This document shows, piece by piece, positions 63,201 through 64,000 of a stretch of DNA of 64,000 nt (the stretch's first letter is position 1; every line of letters starts with the position of its first letter). Under the pieces are notes generated by a model, which was not told where the DNA came from, did no database searches, and saw only the letters and a list, made by a program, of their open reading frames with translations. Origin of the DNA: Enterobacter chuandaensis (GTDB lineage: Bacteria > Pseudomonadota > Gammaproteobacteria > Enterobacterales > Enterobacteriaceae); the NCBI RefSeq assembly GCF_003594915.1, contig NZ_QZCS01000009.1:62001-126000 (forward strand), given 5' to 3'. The position numbers and the translations under genes were made by a program.

Positions 63201-63462
63201 AAGCGCCGATGACGAGTTGAAAACGGGAATGCCCAAACGCCTTACGCAACTGTTCTTCTTTCCAGCGTGCGTAATAAATACGAATCGGGCCACCTGCTTT
63301 CTTGCAGCCTTTACGGATGGTGCGGGGTTCGATTGGTACACAAGGGTTGTCGCCGGTTGTCCAGCGGTAAGCGGTGCGTTCAGAAACACCCTCAAGCTCT
63401 GCGAATTGCTGCAGAGTAACGATAGGTGCAGGCACTTTGATGATTGCGATTTCAGAAGCCAT
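63199..63462 (-). CDS. apl: Excisionase/regulator Apl
   Basis: An 87-aa protein from ATG 63462, the 186 Apl size. It carries a MerR/AlpA-like HTH (VTLQQFAELEGVSERTAYRWTTGDNPCVPIEPRTIRKG). In 186, Apl directs excision at att and represses pR and pL. It is first in the early lytic operon, divergent from cI. Confidence 0.88.
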   Translation of the reverse strand: MASEIAIIKVPAPIVTLQQFAELEGVSERTAYRWTTGDNPCVPIEPRTIRKGCKKAGGPIRIYYARWKEEQLRKAFGHSRFQLVIGA

Positions 63463-63490
63463 GTTGCATGATTCCCATTTTGAAAATGTT

Positions 63491-63540
63491 TGCAATCAAT
63501 GGCCTCTGTTTGCCAACTTCTGCCACTGATTGCCCGAATT
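63491..63540. promoter_or_regulatory. pR operator region with 10-bp phased TGCC half-sites
   Basis: TGCCAAC, TGCCACT and TGCCCGA start at 63511, 63521 and 63531, exactly one helical turn apart, and TGCAATC starts at 63491. Inverse elements lie on both sides. This is the cI-apl gap, where the 186 repressor binds cooperatively. Confidence 0.6.
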
Positions 63541-63549
63541 AGCAACGAT

Positions 63550-63573
63550 ACTAATACTCGATTGAATATTAGT
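63550..63573. promoter_or_regulatory. Inverted repeat before cI
   Basis: ACTAATA and TATTAGT, 7-bp arms with a 10-bp spacer, lying just upstream of the cI ribosome site. It may be an Apl or CI site at pL. Confidence 0.45.
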
Positions 63574-63594
63574 AAATACCCAAAGGAGTAAATT

Positions 63595-64000
63595 TTGATA
63601 CTTGATACTCAAGTGAATAACGACGAGTTACTGGATAGAATTTGTCAAGTATATGGTTTTACTCAAAAAATCCAGCTAGCCCGGCACTTCAATATTGCAG
63701 CCAGCTCCCTACAAAACCGCTACACGCGAGGCACTGTTTCTTATGATTTCGCCGTACAGTGCGCACTAGAAACCGGAGCAAGCCTGCTATGGCTTCTTAC
63801 GGGGCAAGGCTCTCAATATGATGGCAAACCGTCTCCAACGGATCCGAAAACGATAGACTCATTCACCCTGAGTGATGGAAAACTCGAAGAAAATTCACCA
63901 TTGAGTATTGACGCTGTTTTTTTTAGCAAGCAACTGTCAAAAGGTATTGCTGTTCGCGCCGATGGAAAGCTGCACTTCATAGAACAAGATGCCTCACTTT
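63595..64000 (+). CDS. cI: Prophage repressor CI (186 type), 5' part
   Basis: A TTG start with AGGAG six bases upstream; 135 codons are visible and the frame is open at the right edge. The N-terminal HTH (LLDRICQVYGFTQKIQLARHFNIAASSLQNRYTRGTVSYDFAVQCALETGASLLWLLTGQG) is closely like 186 CI, followed by a linker and the start of the C-terminal oligomerisation domain. It is divergent from apl. It maintains lysogeny and probably represses ogr/B as well. In 186 the domain is not RecA-cleaved but is inactivated by Tum. Confidence 0.9.
   Translation, partial: MILDTQVNNDELLDRICQVYGFTQKIQLARHFNIAASSLQNRYTRGTVSYDFAVQCALETGASLLWLLTGQGSQYDGKPSPTDPKTIDSFTLSDGKLEENSPLSIDAVFFSKQLSKGIAVRADGKLHFIEQDASL
63861..63877. 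promoter_or_regulatory. Candidate flanking CI operator FL inside cI
   Basis: ATTCAC-CCTGA-GTGATG: one perfect arm and one arm with four of six matches, the same 5-bp spacing as the repeats at 63182 and 34361. Its centre is about 340 bp from pR on the side opposite to FR. Confidence 0.55.

Overview
The window is chromosome from an enterobacterium of the Enterobacter/Klebsiella type. Gene order follows the E. coli K-12 segment ygiC-ygiD-zupT-ribB-ubiK-hldE-glnE-ygiF-ygiM-cca-uppP-folB-plsY ... tsaD-rpsU-dnaG-rpoD-mug-ileX, and the proteins are close in length and motifs to those of E. coli. The lineage-specific differences from K-12 (recalled, not searched) are a chaperone-usher fimbrial operon between zupT and ribB, and, between plsY and tsaD where K-12 carries ttdRABT, an MFS transporter, an OhrR-like regulator with a divergent secreted esterase, and a complete urease operon.

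Layout. 1-8.7 kb: partial ygiC, ygiD, zupT, a ygiL-yqiGHI-type fimbrial operon (major pilin, usher, chaperone, tip-type subunit), ribB with its FMN riboswitch. 8.7-18.9 kb: housekeeping (UbiK, heptose synthesis HldE, GlnE, triphosphatase YgiF, YgiM, CCA enzyme, UppP, FolB, PlsY). 19-22.2 kb: MFS transporter, MarR/OhrR regulator and divergent HSL-family esterase sharing an operator-rich gap. 22.3-27.8 kb: ureDABCEJFG, structural subunits plus nickel delivery and a UreJ membrane protein. 27.8-33.8 kb: tsaD, the rpsU-dnaG-rpoD macromolecular synthesis operon, mug. 33,865-33,940: tRNA-Ile2 (CAU), ileX.

33.9 kb to the end is a P2-family prophage, closest in its control genes to coliphage 186, inserted at the 3' end of ileX. 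Its late genes run on the minus strand in P2 order: ogr/B, D, U, T, E/E' (with a -1 frameshift site), FII, FI, G, H, I, J, W, V, S, R, lysC, lysB, K, Y, X, L, M, N, O; then P and Q on the plus strand, the cos site, an AT-rich accessory block, and the early genes tum, A, dcm, several small genes, fil, cII, apl and the start of cI, which runs off the end of the window. Integrase and the far att site lie outside.

The most notable observations are: (1) an accessory block between cos/Q and tum (54.8-57.8 kb), which sits at the P2 tin/old defence hotspot and holds a 313-aa protein with a HEPN-type R-x4-H motif plus two unrecognised genes; (2) an in-frame TGA inside the capsid protease/scaffold gene O, exactly at a codon that is Cys in P2, separating protease from scaffold; (3) a 218-codon ORF overprinted on dcm in another frame that itself looks like a known phage protein family; (4) a 186-like CI operator layout, with ATTCAC-type inverted repeats about 340 bp on each side of the phased pR half-sites and another at the ogr/B promoter. 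The presence of the gene O stop suggests the prophage may be defective for virion assembly, while its SOS switch (LexA box-tum-cI) looks intact as far as it can be seen.
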